This document shows positions 25,856 through 34,554 of a stretch of DNA of 64,000 nucleotides, piece after piece. The notes beneath the pieces were generated by a model, which saw nothing but the letters and a program-made list of their open reading frames with translations, did not search any database and was not told the origin of the DNA. The stretch is taken from NCBI GenBank assembly GCA_030849965.1, contig JAVDKL010000001.1, forward strand, positions 310,001 through 374,000, written 5' to 3'. Every line of letters starts with the position of its first letter. The stretch's first letter is position 1. Source of the stretch: Schauerella fraxinea (GTDB taxonomy: Bacteria; Pseudomonadota; Gammaproteobacteria; Burkholderiales; Burkholderiaceae_B). A program made the translations under genes and the position numbers.

Positions 25856-26671
25856 GAACGCGCCGTAGTGCAGCAGGTTTACGCCCAAATGGGCCAGCAT
25901 CGCGGCTTGCAGGCCGCCCGCGCGATAGCTCACGCCGTAACCCAGCCCCGCGAGCGTGGCCAACACCACCCACTGCCACCCGCCGCCCGCATGCGCCAGC
26001 CCAAACAATAGGGCGGCAATCAGGATGGCGATCGCCGGCCCGAGCGGCCGCCCGGCCAGCCAGCGCTCGAGGCTGCCTTGCACGTAGCCGCGAAACAAGG
26101 CTTCTTCCACAAAAACAACCAGTAGCGCGTTATTGATCAGCCAGAGCCAGGCGTTGTGCGGCCACTTCGGTGCCCAGTCGATCATGCCCATCGCCACCGC
26201 TGCACTCAGGCAGAGGAGGGCAGCCAGCGTGCCCCCGATCGCCGCGCCGCGCGCGCAGGCCCGTGCACTGGTCGACAGGCGCAACCCGCCCCACGCCAGC
26301 AAGAGCCAGAACCCGATGAGGGGCTTATCGAGGTTGAGATACATCGAAAAAGGGAGCGCATCGGGCGTGATGCGCTGCGCGTCGATCACCAGCGCATTAT
26401 CGAATCCGGCCACGAGATGCAACGCGAGCGCTGCGGCCAGGAGAACGAACAGCACATGTCCCGCAATGTGCACGGGTCGCGAGGGGCGCGTCACGGCATA
26501 GCCGGCAGCCGCCAGCAAGGCGATCGCACCCCAGGCGTCGCCGGCGATGCGGCCTTCGGCAATGGCCAGCCCATAGCCCACAAGCAACAAGGGAAACACG
26601 GCCGGCCGCATGGTATGCGTCCATGCGGCGCCCGCGGCGGCAAATATCGCCACCCAGGGCAACAACGTCAC
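25832..26671 (-). CDS. CPBP-family intramembrane metalloprotease
   Basis: This 279-residue protein has about eight predicted membrane segments. It has the CPBP (Abi/CAAX protease-like) motifs: EExxxR in VVFVEEALFRGY, a second block FGLAHAGGG, and HLGVNLLHY. Such enzymes cleave within the membrane, and bacterial roles are mostly unknown. It starts 3 nt after the SDR stop, so it is probably co-transcribed with that gene. Its last codons lie in the 20-bp tandem repeat. Confidence 0.82.
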   Translation of the reverse strand: MTLLPWVAIFAAAGAAWTHTMRPAVFPLLLVGYGLAIAEGRIAGDAWGAIALLAAAGYAVTRPSRPVHIAGHVLFVLLAAALALHLVAGFDNALVIDAQRITPDALPFSMYLNLDKPLIGFWLLLAWGGLRLSTSARACARGAAIGGTLAALLCLSAAVAMGMIDWAPKWPHNAWLWLINNALLVVFVEEALFRGYVQGSLERWLAGRPLGPAIAILIAALLFGLAHAGGGWQWVVLATLAGLGYGVSYRAGGLQAAMLAHLGVNLLHYGAFTYPMRAL

Positions 26672-26674
26672 GAT

Positions 26675-27421
26675 TCAGATCCCGCCGGCCACGTCGATGA
26701 TGGCGCCGGTGGCATAGCTGGCCTCGTCGGCGCACAGCCACAGCACCGCGGCGGCAACCTCATCGACCTGACCGCCACGACCCATCGGCACCTTGGCCGC
26801 CACGCGATCCACACGCGCTGGCTCACCGCCGCTGGCGTGGATCTCGGTATAGATCACGCCGGGCCGCACGCCGTTTACACGAATGCCTTCGGCGGCGACC
26901 TCTTTGGCCAGTCCGATCGTCATGGTGTCCATTGCGCCTTTCGAGGCGGCGTAGTCCACATACTCGCCCGGCGAACCCAGACGCGCAGCCGCCGACGAGA
27001 TATTGACGATCACGCCACCTTTTCCGCCTGAGCGGGTCGACATGCGGCGCACGGCTTCGCGCGCGCAGATGAAAGGCCCGACGACGTTGGCTTGCATGAT
27101 GCGCGCCACGCGGGCCGCATCCATCTGATCCACGCGCATCTGCGTTTCGAGAATGCCGGCATTGATGACCAATGCCGTGACCGTACCCAGTTCCTGATCG
27201 ACCGTCTCAAAAAGGCGCACCGTGTCCGCCTCCTGGGACACATCCGCGCGGACGGCAATCGCTTCGCCGCCCGCGGCGCGGATCTGGCTCACAACCAGTT
27301 CGGCGGCATCCCGACGCGATTTGTAGTTCACGCACACGGCATAGCCGCGCGCGGCGGCCATTTTGGCGACGGCCGCGCCGATACCGCGGCTCGCGCCGGT
27401 CACGATCATGACTTCTTTCAT
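26675..27421 (-). CDS. Short-chain dehydrogenase/reductase
   Basis: This 248-residue classical SDR has the cofactor motif TGASRGIG (8-15), the NAG strand motif (VINAGI), catalytic Ser in NISSAAA and the YxxxK pair in YAASK. The end GAIIDVAGGI is typical of FabG-like or glucose-dehydrogenase-like SDRs. The frame extends to 27493 but the ATG at 27421 gives the family start MKEVMIVTGA. Substrate unknown. It is the first gene of a two-gene unit with the CPBP protease. Confidence 0.88.
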   Translation of the reverse strand: MKEVMIVTGASRGIGAAVAKMAAARGYAVCVNYKSRRDAAELVVSQIRAAGGEAIAVRADVSQEADTVRLFETVDQELGTVTALVINAGILETQMRVDQMDAARVARIMQANVVGPFICAREAVRRMSTRSGGKGGVIVNISSAAARLGSPGEYVDYAASKGAMDTMTIGLAKEVAAEGIRVNGVRPGVIYTEIHASGGEPARVDRVAAKVPMGRGGQVDEVAAAVLWLCADEASYATGAIIDVAGGI

Positions 27422-27583
27422 TGGGTGTTCTTCAATGCGTTGGAGGGTGAGCGCCGCGGGGAAGCAAACGGGATGCCAGTATCGTATTCGCAATAACGGT
27501 GGCTAGCAGTGCGCCCCAGTCCTAAAAATGCTGCACTGCAGAATTACACGAAGCTTTCAACCGGGTTAACCATGATTGAGTGC

Positions 27584-27675
27584 AGGTTACACCTGGTTTA
27601 TTATTTTTTCCGATTTGATAATTTTTTTGGTCGGCCTGGTGAGGCGATTTACCTCCCATACCCAAGGTTGTACCT
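27584..27675 (+). promoter_or_regulatory. Pair of AGGT-N3-ACCT sites upstream of the ABC/amidohydrolase operon
   Basis: AGGTTACACCT (27584-27594, extended by C...G to a 5-bp arm) and AGGTTGTACCT (27665-27675) are two near-identical palindromes in an A/T-rich stretch. The second ends directly at the ribosome site AAGGGGA (27676-27682) of the first operon gene. They are candidate operators of an unlinked repressor; no regulator gene is adjacent. Confidence 0.4.
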
Positions 27676-27686
27676 AAGGGGATTTT

Positions 27687-28553
27687 GTGTACAACCCAGC
27701 TTCGAATTCGGACGCTGCGTCGCGACCGCCAGCGGTCCGGAGCCGATTCAAGATGCCATGGCACACCGTGATCCATCGGATTTTCGTCGTCCTGATGTTT
27801 GCGTTCATGCTGTGTCCGCTCATCCTGATCGTGTGGCTCAGCTTCTTCAAAGACGCCATCCTGTATTTCCCGCCTTCGGGCTACACCCTGTCGTGGTACG
27901 TCCGGGCCTGGGAAAACGCAGCGTTCGCCAACGGGTTTCTGTTCAGCCTGCAATTGGCGGCGCTGTCAGCCGTGATCGGCGTCGTGCTCGGCGTGCTGGC
28001 GGCATTGGGCATCGCGCGCTTCCGCTTTGCCGGCAGCCGCAGCGTCAATACGTTGCTGCTGTCGCCTTTGTTGATTCCGGGCATCGTGGCGGGCATCGCC
28101 ATTTACCTCTTTTACCTTCAGGCTGAAAACACCCTGGACCGCGACATCGTCGGCACGTTTGGCGGGTTGGTGCTGGCGCACGTGTGCCTGACGATCCCGT
28201 GGACGGTGCGCTTGGTGACGGCCGGCATGGCGGGCCTCGACGGGTCGATCGAAGAAGCGGCGCGCAACCTGGGCGCGAGCGGCCGGGTGGCCTTCATGCG
28301 CATCACCTTGCCGATGCTGCGGCCCTCGATCGTGGCGGCAGCGCTGTTCAGCTTCGTGGTGTCGTTTGAGAACCTGGAGCTGTCGCTCTCGTTGGTCGGC
28401 CCCGGCATGACCACCTTGCCGATCGCAATCATGCAGTACCTCGAGTTCAATCTCGATCCCACCATTGCCGCCGTGTCGGCCGTGCAGATCCTGCTGTTGG
28501 GCATCATCATGTTGGTGACCGACCGCTACGTCAAACTCAGTCAGGTAGTCTAA
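27687..28553 (+). CDS. ABC transporter permease, spermidine/putrescine PotC-like
   Basis: This 288-residue inner-membrane protein has about six spans and the permease EAA loop (EEAARNLGASGRVAFMRITL), typical of the PotC/YdcV group. It starts with GTG, 5 nt after AAGGGGA. It opens a seven-gene operon encoding a complete importer plus two hydrolases and a GTPase. The order permease-ATPase-permease, with the binding protein last, is unusual for this transporter class. Confidence 0.9.
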   Translation: MYNPASNSDAASRPPAVRSRFKMPWHTVIHRIFVVLMFAFMLCPLILIVWLSFFKDAILYFPPSGYTLSWYVRAWENAAFANGFLFSLQLAALSAVIGVVLGVLAALGIARFRFAGSRSVNTLLLSPLLIPGIVAGIAIYLFYLQAENTLDRDIVGTFGGLVLAHVCLTIPWTVRLVTAGMAGLDGSIEEAARNLGASGRVAFMRITLPMLRPSIVAAALFSFVVSFENLELSLSLVGPGMTTLPIAIMQYLEFNLDPTIAAVSAVQILLLGIIMLVTDRYVKLSQVV

Positions 28554-28555
28554 TC

Positions 28556-29605
28556 ATGGCCCAAGTATCGATCCAAAATCTCAAGAAGCAATTCGGGTCA
28601 TCGGTGGCCGTGTCGGACTTCTCGCTCGACATCGCCGAAGGCGAGTTGGTGGCGTTTCTGGGCCCCAGCGGCTGCGGCAAGACGACCACGCTGCGCATGA
28701 TTGCGGGCTTCATTCAGCCTACCGCCGGCAGCATCTTCATCGGCGACAAGGATGTGACGAACATCCCGGTCCACAAGCGCAATACCGGCATGGTGTTCCA
28801 GCGGTATGCGTTGTTTCCGCACATGACCGTGGCCGAAAACGTGGCGTTCGGGCTCGAAATGCACAAGGTGCCCAAGGCCGATCGCGACGACGCCATCCGT
28901 CGCGCGCTCGATATGGTGCGCATGACGGCATTGCGCGACCGTTACCCGCGCCAGTTGTCTGGCGGTCAGCAGCAACGCGTGGCGATCGCTCGCGCGTTGG
29001 CGATTCAACCGCTGGTGTTTTTGCTCGATGAGCCGCTGTCCAACCTCGACGCCAAGTTGCGCGGCGAAGTGCGCGAAGAGATCCGCGCGCTGCAGCAACG
29101 TTTGGGTCTCACCACGATTTTCGTCACGCACGATCAGGAAGAGGCCCTCGCCATTTCCGATCGCATGGCCATCATGCACGACGGCAAGGTGCAGCAGGTG
29201 GGTGCGCCCGATGCCTTGTACGAGCGGCCGGCCAATCTGTTCGTCGCGGACTTCCTGGGCAAGATGAATTTCTTCCAGGGCAAGACGCAGGAGCAAGGCC
29301 GTTTCGTGTCTGAACAGGGCACGGCGATCGTGGTGCCTGGCGCCACGAATGCCGTGCAAGTCGGCGTGCGTCCGGAGCGTGTGAATTTGTCGGTCGAGCC
29401 CACGTCGCGTGTGAACAGTTTCGCCGGCACGATCGAATCTGCCGTCTATCTGGGTTCGTTGGTGGACGTGCGCGTCGCGCTGCCGTCGGGCGAAAAAGTG
29501 CTCAGCCAATGCGTGAACATCGGCGAGGGCAGCGGCAAATGGGCGCCCGGCACGCCTTGCCACGTGTCTTTCGAGGCGGCCGATTGCGTCGCCTTCAATC
29601 AGTAA
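28556..29605 (+). CDS. ABC transporter ATP-binding protein, PotA-like
   Basis: This 349-residue ATPase has Walker A GPSGCGKT (36-43), signature LSGGQQQRVAIARAL, the Walker B LLDEPLSNLDA and a C-terminal TOBE domain after residue 270, as in PotA/FbpC importers. It begins 2 nt after the first permease gene stop. It should power import by the two permeases encoded on either side. Confidence 0.93.
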   Translation: MAQVSIQNLKKQFGSSVAVSDFSLDIAEGELVAFLGPSGCGKTTTLRMIAGFIQPTAGSIFIGDKDVTNIPVHKRNTGMVFQRYALFPHMTVAENVAFGLEMHKVPKADRDDAIRRALDMVRMTALRDRYPRQLSGGQQQRVAIARALAIQPLVFLLDEPLSNLDAKLRGEVREEIRALQQRLGLTTIFVTHDQEEALAISDRMAIMHDGKVQQVGAPDALYERPANLFVADFLGKMNFFQGKTQEQGRFVSEQGTAIVVPGATNAVQVGVRPERVNLSVEPTSRVNSFAGTIESAVYLGSLVDVRVALPSGEKVLSQCVNIGEGSGKWAPGTPCHVSFEAADCVAFNQ

Positions 29606-29615
29606 GGACGCGGCC

Positions 29616-30497
29616 ATGAGCACGATTTCGCAAACCTCATCGCGCGGCAAGGCGCTGGGTACCGGCCTGGCGTTTCCGGCGTCCCTGGTCGTCTTTCTGA
29701 TCATCCTGATCCCGATCGTGCAGCTGTTTCGCTACAGCTTCAATCACTTCGATCCAGCCGAGATGATGCAGTCGGCGTTCACGTTCGAAAACTACATCAA
29801 GTTCTTCTCCGATCCGTACTACCGCAACATCTTCTTCACCACGCTGTGGGTGGCGGCGGTGTGCACCGTGCTGGCATTGGTGCTGGGTTTTCCGGTGGCC
29901 TACTTCATGGCCAAAACGCAGAGCCGCTACAAAAGCCTCTTCGTGATCCTGCTCGTTTTTCCGCTGCTGGTGGGCAATGTGGTGCGCGCGGCTGGCTGGA
30001 TGGTGGCGCTCGGCAATGCCGGCGTGGTGAACAGCATCCTGATGGGTCTGGGCATCGTCAATGAGCCGCTGCGGATGATGTATACGCCCACGGCGGTCGT
30101 GATCGGCACGACCGCCGTCGTCATGCCTTACTTGATTCTCACGTTGCAAAGCGTGCTTGAAGGGATCGATTTTTCGGTCGAAGAGGCCGCGCAAAATCTC
30201 GGCGCCAGCTTCTTCACGACGTTTCGCCGCATCGTGGTGCCGATCGCCGCGCCCGGCGTGGCCGCAGGCACGATGCTGGTGTTCATTTTGTGCATGAACG
30301 CGTACGCCACGCCTGTGCTGTTGGGCGGGTCCGGGATTACGATGATGGCGCCGGCCGTTTACGGTCAGATCACGCGCGCCTCCAATTGGCCGTTCGGCGC
30401 GGCGCTCGCATTGATTTTGGTCGTCGCCACTTTGCTGATTGCCCTTTGCTCGAACTGGCTCATTCATCGCCGCTACGTCAAGACCATGGGGTCTTGA
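29616..30497 (+). CDS. ABC transporter permease, spermidine/putrescine PotB-like
   Basis: This 293-residue protein has six predicted membrane spans and an EAA loop (EEAAQNLGASFFTTFRRIVV), grouping with PotB/YdcU-type permeases. It begins 10 nt after the ATPase gene with AAGGA as ribosome site. With the PotC-like permease it would form the heterodimeric channel. Confidence 0.9.
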   Translation: MSTISQTSSRGKALGTGLAFPASLVVFLIILIPIVQLFRYSFNHFDPAEMMQSAFTFENYIKFFSDPYYRNIFFTTLWVAAVCTVLALVLGFPVAYFMAKTQSRYKSLFVILLVFPLLVGNVVRAAGWMVALGNAGVVNSILMGLGIVNEPLRMMYTPTAVVIGTTAVVMPYLILTLQSVLEGIDFSVEEAAQNLGASFFTTFRRIVVPIAAPGVAAGTMLVFILCMNAYATPVLLGGSGITMMAPAVYGQITRASNWPFGAALALILVVATLLIALCSNWLIHRRYVKTMGS

Positions 30498-30527
30498 TTT
30501 CCACCTGCCGCATTAGAGATTGCAACC

Positions 30528-31778
30528 ATGACCTCCGTTCTGATTAAAAACGCCAAGCTGCTGGATCCCACTGTCGATACGCTTCAGGACGGCTACAGCG
30601 TCCTGGTCGAGGACGGCCTGATCAAGGAAATCTCCGATCGCCCGATTACCTCGGCGAGCGCCAACGTGATCGACGCGGCGGGACGCACGTTGATGCCGGG
30701 CCTGATCGACATGCACGTGCATGTGATGGCCACGCAGTTGAACCTCAGCACGCAAGGGGTGTTGCCCGATGCGCTGGTGATGATGCGCGCGGTACCCATC
30801 ATGGCGGCAATGCTGCGCCGCGGCTTCACCACCGTGCGCGATGCAGGCGGCGCCGGTTGGGGCCTGAAGTGCGCCATCAATGAAGGGTCGGTGCGCGGAC
30901 CGCGTTTGTTTACCTCGGGCCGGGCGTTGAGCCAGACGGGCGGTCATGGCGATCCGCGTCCGCGTTCGGATCACTTGAACCCGATGAGCTACTGCGGCTG
31001 CTGCTTCCGCGCCGGCGATATCGGCCGCGTGGTCGATGGCGTGGACGATCTGCGCCGCGCCGTGCGTCAGGAATTCCAGATGGGCGCCGACCAGATCAAG
31101 ATCATGGCCTCGGGCGGCGTGGCGTCGCCCACCGATCCGATCGCGGCCTACGGCTATTCGGAAGATGAAATTCGCGCGATCGTGGCCGAAGCCAGTGGCC
31201 GCCAGAGCTATGTGATGGCCCACTCGTATACGGCCGAGGCCATCGAGCGTGCCGTGCGCTGCGGGGTACGCACCATCGAACACGGCAACCTGATCGATGC
31301 GCGCGTGGCCGGCCTCATGGCCGAGATGGGCGCCTATGTGGTGCCGACCTTGGTGACCTACGAAGCGTTGGCGACCGAAGGTGCCTCGTACGGCTTGCCG
31401 GAAGATTCGGTCATCAAGATCGCGACCGTGCGTACCGCCGGTCTCGAATCGCTCGAGATCTACAAGAAGGCCGGCGTGAAGATGGGCTATGGCTCCGATC
31501 TGTTGGGACCCTCGCAGCGCCTGCAGAGCGACGAGTTCCGCATTCGCGCCGAAGTGCTCAGCAATCAGGAAGTGATCCAGAGTGCCACCACGATCGCGGC
31601 TGAAATCCTGCAGCAGACCGGCAAACTCGGCCGCCTGGTGGCAGGCGCGCATGCCGACATGATTCTGGTCGATGGCGATCCGTACCGCGATCTGTCGTGC
31701 CTGTTGGGGCAGGGCGAGCACATTCCGCTGGTGATGAAGGGCGGCGAGATCGAGCACAACGAACTCGCCCACGCTTAA
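30528..31778 (+). CDS. Metal-dependent amidohydrolase, imidazolonepropionase/Xaa-Pro dipeptidase-like
   Basis: This 416-residue cytoplasmic amidohydrolase has the H-x-H metal pair in DMHVHVM, a candidate carboxylated Lys in KIMASGG, metal His residues in MAHSYT and IEHGN, and the catalytic Asp in YGSDLLG. Members of this group hydrolyse N-terminal or C-terminal dipeptides and acyl amino acids. It follows the importer genes, so its substrate is probably what the transporter brings in. The reaction is inferred from family and context. Confidence 0.85.
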   Translation: MTSVLIKNAKLLDPTVDTLQDGYSVLVEDGLIKEISDRPITSASANVIDAAGRTLMPGLIDMHVHVMATQLNLSTQGVLPDALVMMRAVPIMAAMLRRGFTTVRDAGGAGWGLKCAINEGSVRGPRLFTSGRALSQTGGHGDPRPRSDHLNPMSYCGCCFRAGDIGRVVDGVDDLRRAVRQEFQMGADQIKIMASGGVASPTDPIAAYGYSEDEIRAIVAEASGRQSYVMAHSYTAEAIERAVRCGVRTIEHGNLIDARVAGLMAEMGAYVVPTLVTYEALATEGASYGLPEDSVIKIATVRTAGLESLEIYKKAGVKMGYGSDLLGPSQRLQSDEFRIRAEVLSNQEVIQSATTIAAEILQQTGKLGRLVAGAHADMILVDGDPYRDLSCLLGQGEHIPLVMKGGEIEHNELAHA

Positions 31779-31885
31779 CGCGCAAAACGGTACAAGCAGC
31801 GCGTCGTTCATCGCGCGCTGTGCTGCCCAGGTTGCCACCGACGGTTCGCGCTGCGCCGCCGATCACTCGATTAGGAAGACGTTTC

Positions 31886-33499
31886 ATGTCACAAGACAAT
31901 CCTTATGCCCAGGCCGAAGTCGGCGAAGAGTCGCGCGACGTCAATGCCGCCAAGGGCTGGCATCCGCCGACGGCGCCGGCGCCCCGCGATCGTGGCGAAG
32001 GGCCCTTCAAACGTTTGATCTTGCGCGGCGCCACGATCATCGACGGCACCGGTGCACCGCCCTGGGGGCCGGTGGATATCGTGGTCGAGAACGACCGCAT
32101 CGTGGCGTTGACCAATGTGGGCACGCCGCACAAGAAAATCGATCCGGCACGCCGGCCCGGCGCGGGCGATCATGAGATCGATTGCCACGGCAAATTCGTC
32201 ACGCCGGGCTTCGTCGATGCGCATGCGCACATCGGCACGCCGTATCACGCCATGAGTGGCATCGTGCCGCCGGCGGACTACATCTACAAACTCTGGCTGG
32301 CGCATGGCGTAACCACCGTGCGCGAAATGGGTGCCATGGGTGGCCTGGGCTGGACGATGGAGCAGCGGGAACTATCCGCCAGCAATGCCATCGCCGCGCC
32401 GCGCATGCTGGTGCATTCGGTGTTTCCGGCGGTCAACGATCGGGTCAAGACCATCCACACGCCCGAGCAGGGCCGCGAATGGGTGCGCAAGCTGAAGGCG
32501 CGTGGCGCCGACGGCATCAAGTTTTTCGGCGCGCCCCCCGCGATCATGGAAGCGGCCTTGGACGAAGCGGCCAAGGTGGGCCTGCGTTCGGGTTGCCACC
32601 ATGCGCAAATGCAGGTCACGCGCGTGAATGCGCTGAAGTCCGCCAAATGGGGATTGACGAGTTCCGAGCATTATTACGGCCTGCCCGAAGCGTTGTTCGA
32701 GAACCGGGTGGTACAAGCCTATCCCACCGACTACAACTACAGCGACGAGTACTACCGCTTCTCGCTGGCGGGGCAAACCTTCCGCCAGGCGGCCGAGCCG
32801 GGCAGCGCCAAGTGGCGCGATGTGATGGACCAGTTCCTGGAATCCGGCCATACGTTCGTGCCCACGTTCAATATCTACGATGCCAACCGCGATCTGATGC
32901 GCGCGCGCCGAGCCGATTGGCACGATGCGTACACCTGGAAAGCCGTATGGAAGTACTTCCAGCCGCAACGCGGCGGCCACGGCGCGTACTGGTACCGCTG
33001 GAGCACCACCAACGAGATCGAGTGGAAGGAAAACTACCGCATCTGGATGCAGTTCATCAACGAATATAAAAACCTGGGCGGGCGCGTGTGCGCCGGTAGC
33101 GACTCGGGCTTTATCTTCCAGATCTACGGGTTTGGCTTCATTCGTGAACTCGAACTGCTGCAGGAAGCAGGCTTTCATCCGCTTGAGGTCTTGCGTGCGG
33201 CCACCTCGCAAAGCGCGGCGTTGCTGGGTATCGAGGACGACACCGGGTCGATCGATGTGGGCAAGTGCGCCGATCTGCTGATTCACGATCAAAGTCCGCT
33301 CGAGGATTTCAAGCTGCTGTTCGGCACCGGCGCGATGCGTCTGAACGACGAAACGGCCAGCGTCGAATGGCAACGTTGCCTGCGCTACACCATCAAGGGT
33401 GGGGTGGTGTACGACACCGCCGAGCTGCTCGCCGATGTGCGCGCGCTGGTGAAAGACAGCTGGGCCGGAGATCCGGAAGCGCCTGCCGATGTCCGTTGA
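31886..33499 (+). CDS. Second, divergent amidohydrolase-family metalloenzyme
   Basis: This 537-residue protein is longer than its neighbour and has a 40-residue polar N-terminal extension. Metal-site motifs are VDAHAHIG, GIKFFGAPP (Lys), GCHHAQM, SSEHYYG and the Asp in AGSDSGF. Its middle contains a Tyr/Trp-rich insert of about 100 residues that the first amidohydrolase lacks. It looks like an adenine-deaminase or aminoacylase relative, but I cannot name the reaction. ATG 31886 follows AGGAAG; the longer upstream frame is unlikely. Its 3' end overlaps the GTPase gene by 11 nt. Confidence 0.83.
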   Translation: MSQDNPYAQAEVGEESRDVNAAKGWHPPTAPAPRDRGEGPFKRLILRGATIIDGTGAPPWGPVDIVVENDRIVALTNVGTPHKKIDPARRPGAGDHEIDCHGKFVTPGFVDAHAHIGTPYHAMSGIVPPADYIYKLWLAHGVTTVREMGAMGGLGWTMEQRELSASNAIAAPRMLVHSVFPAVNDRVKTIHTPEQGREWVRKLKARGADGIKFFGAPPAIMEAALDEAAKVGLRSGCHHAQMQVTRVNALKSAKWGLTSSEHYYGLPEALFENRVVQAYPTDYNYSDEYYRFSLAGQTFRQAAEPGSAKWRDVMDQFLESGHTFVPTFNIYDANRDLMRARRADWHDAYTWKAVWKYFQPQRGGHGAYWYRWSTTNEIEWKENYRIWMQFINEYKNLGGRVCAGSDSGFIFQIYGFGFIRELELLQEAGFHPLEVLRAATSQSAALLGIEDDTGSIDVGKCADLLIHDQSPLEDFKLLFGTGAMRLNDETASVEWQRCLRYTIKGGVVYDTAELLADVRALVKDSWAGDPEAPADVR

Positions 33500-34469
33500 A
33501 CTCATCATCCTTTGCGGGTTTTTGGGGAGCGGTAAAACATCGCTGCTCGTCGACTACCTGCGCGCCGATACCGAGGGCGCGACCGGCGTCATCGTCAATG
33601 AGGTCGGCGAAGTCGGTGTGGATGGCGTAATCGTGGCCGACGGCAGCGACAACCTGCCGATGACGCTGCTGGCCAACGGCTGCGTGTGCTGCTCGTTGCG
33701 CAGCGATCTGGTCTATACGATCAACACACTGCTCGATGCCCCGCGCCCTGAAGGCCGCCCACCCATTCGTCGCATCATTCTCGAAACCAGCGGGGTATCG
33801 CGCCCTGGGCCCATCATCGCCTCGTTGGCCGACCCCGACCTGATCGCCCGCCGTCTGCGCCTGACCGTGGTGAGCACCTACGATTGCACACGCGGGCCGT
33901 CGATCGACGACGCCTTCGAGGAAGCTGCGGCGCAACTGACGGCGGCACACCGTATCGTGCTCACCAAGGTCGACGAAGTGTCCGAAGCGGCACTGGCTGA
34001 AGCCGCCGGCCGGGCGCGTGCCTTCAATCCGCTGGCCGACGTGGTGGTGGAGCAGGATCGAACGACCGCTGTAAAAGGGGCGTTTGCCGACGATGCCGGC
34101 GCGGGCAAATCCAGTGCCGATCTGGCGCTGCAGGCCTTGCAAAGTGGCGCTGCGGCCGCGTTGCGGCATCCGCGGATCAGCGTTTTCGCGGCGCATCCCA
34201 CTGCTCCTTTGGTATGGACCGATTTCACCGAATGGCTCGACAATATCGCCGGCCTGTGTGGCGATCGCATGCTGCGGGTGAAGGCGGTGGTGCGCGTGAC
34301 CGACTGCCCCGATCCGATTTTGATTCAGAGTGTGGGCACCACCTTCAGTGGGCCGCAACGATTGACGCGACAACCCGATGCACAACCGGTAGTCATCGTG
34401 ATCGTGCGCGACATGGTCGCAGCCGACTTCGACGACGCGCCGCATGCCTTGCTGCAGCTTCGTGCCTGA
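33489..34469 (+). CDS. COG0523 (CobW/YjiA/ZNG1-type) GTPase, probable metal chaperone
   Basis: This 326-residue P-loop GTPase has Walker A GFLGSGKT (10-17) and the metal-binding CxCC motif C65-x-C67-C68 (NGCVCCSL). A late TKVDE base-recognition motif and a C-terminal CobW-like domain follow. COG0523 proteins deliver zinc or cobalt to metalloenzymes. Its 11-nt overlap with the second amidohydrolase gene suggests it loads metal into one or both amidohydrolases. That link is inference. Confidence 0.87.
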   Translation: MSVELIILCGFLGSGKTSLLVDYLRADTEGATGVIVNEVGEVGVDGVIVADGSDNLPMTLLANGCVCCSLRSDLVYTINTLLDAPRPEGRPPIRRIILETSGVSRPGPIIASLADPDLIARRLRLTVVSTYDCTRGPSIDDAFEEAAAQLTAAHRIVLTKVDEVSEAALAEAAGRARAFNPLADVVVEQDRTTAVKGAFADDAGAGKSSADLALQALQSGAAAALRHPRISVFAAHPTAPLVWTDFTEWLDNIAGLCGDRMLRVKAVVRVTDCPDPILIQSVGTTFSGPQRLTRQPDAQPVVIVIVRDMVAADFDDAPHALLQLRA

Positions 34470-34554
34470 CCTAACCTTTTTTCATGCGTCACGCTATCCG
34501 GCTTGACCATTTTCCATGCAGCGTTTCAGAGCTGCCATTTTTATCGAGGACGCT

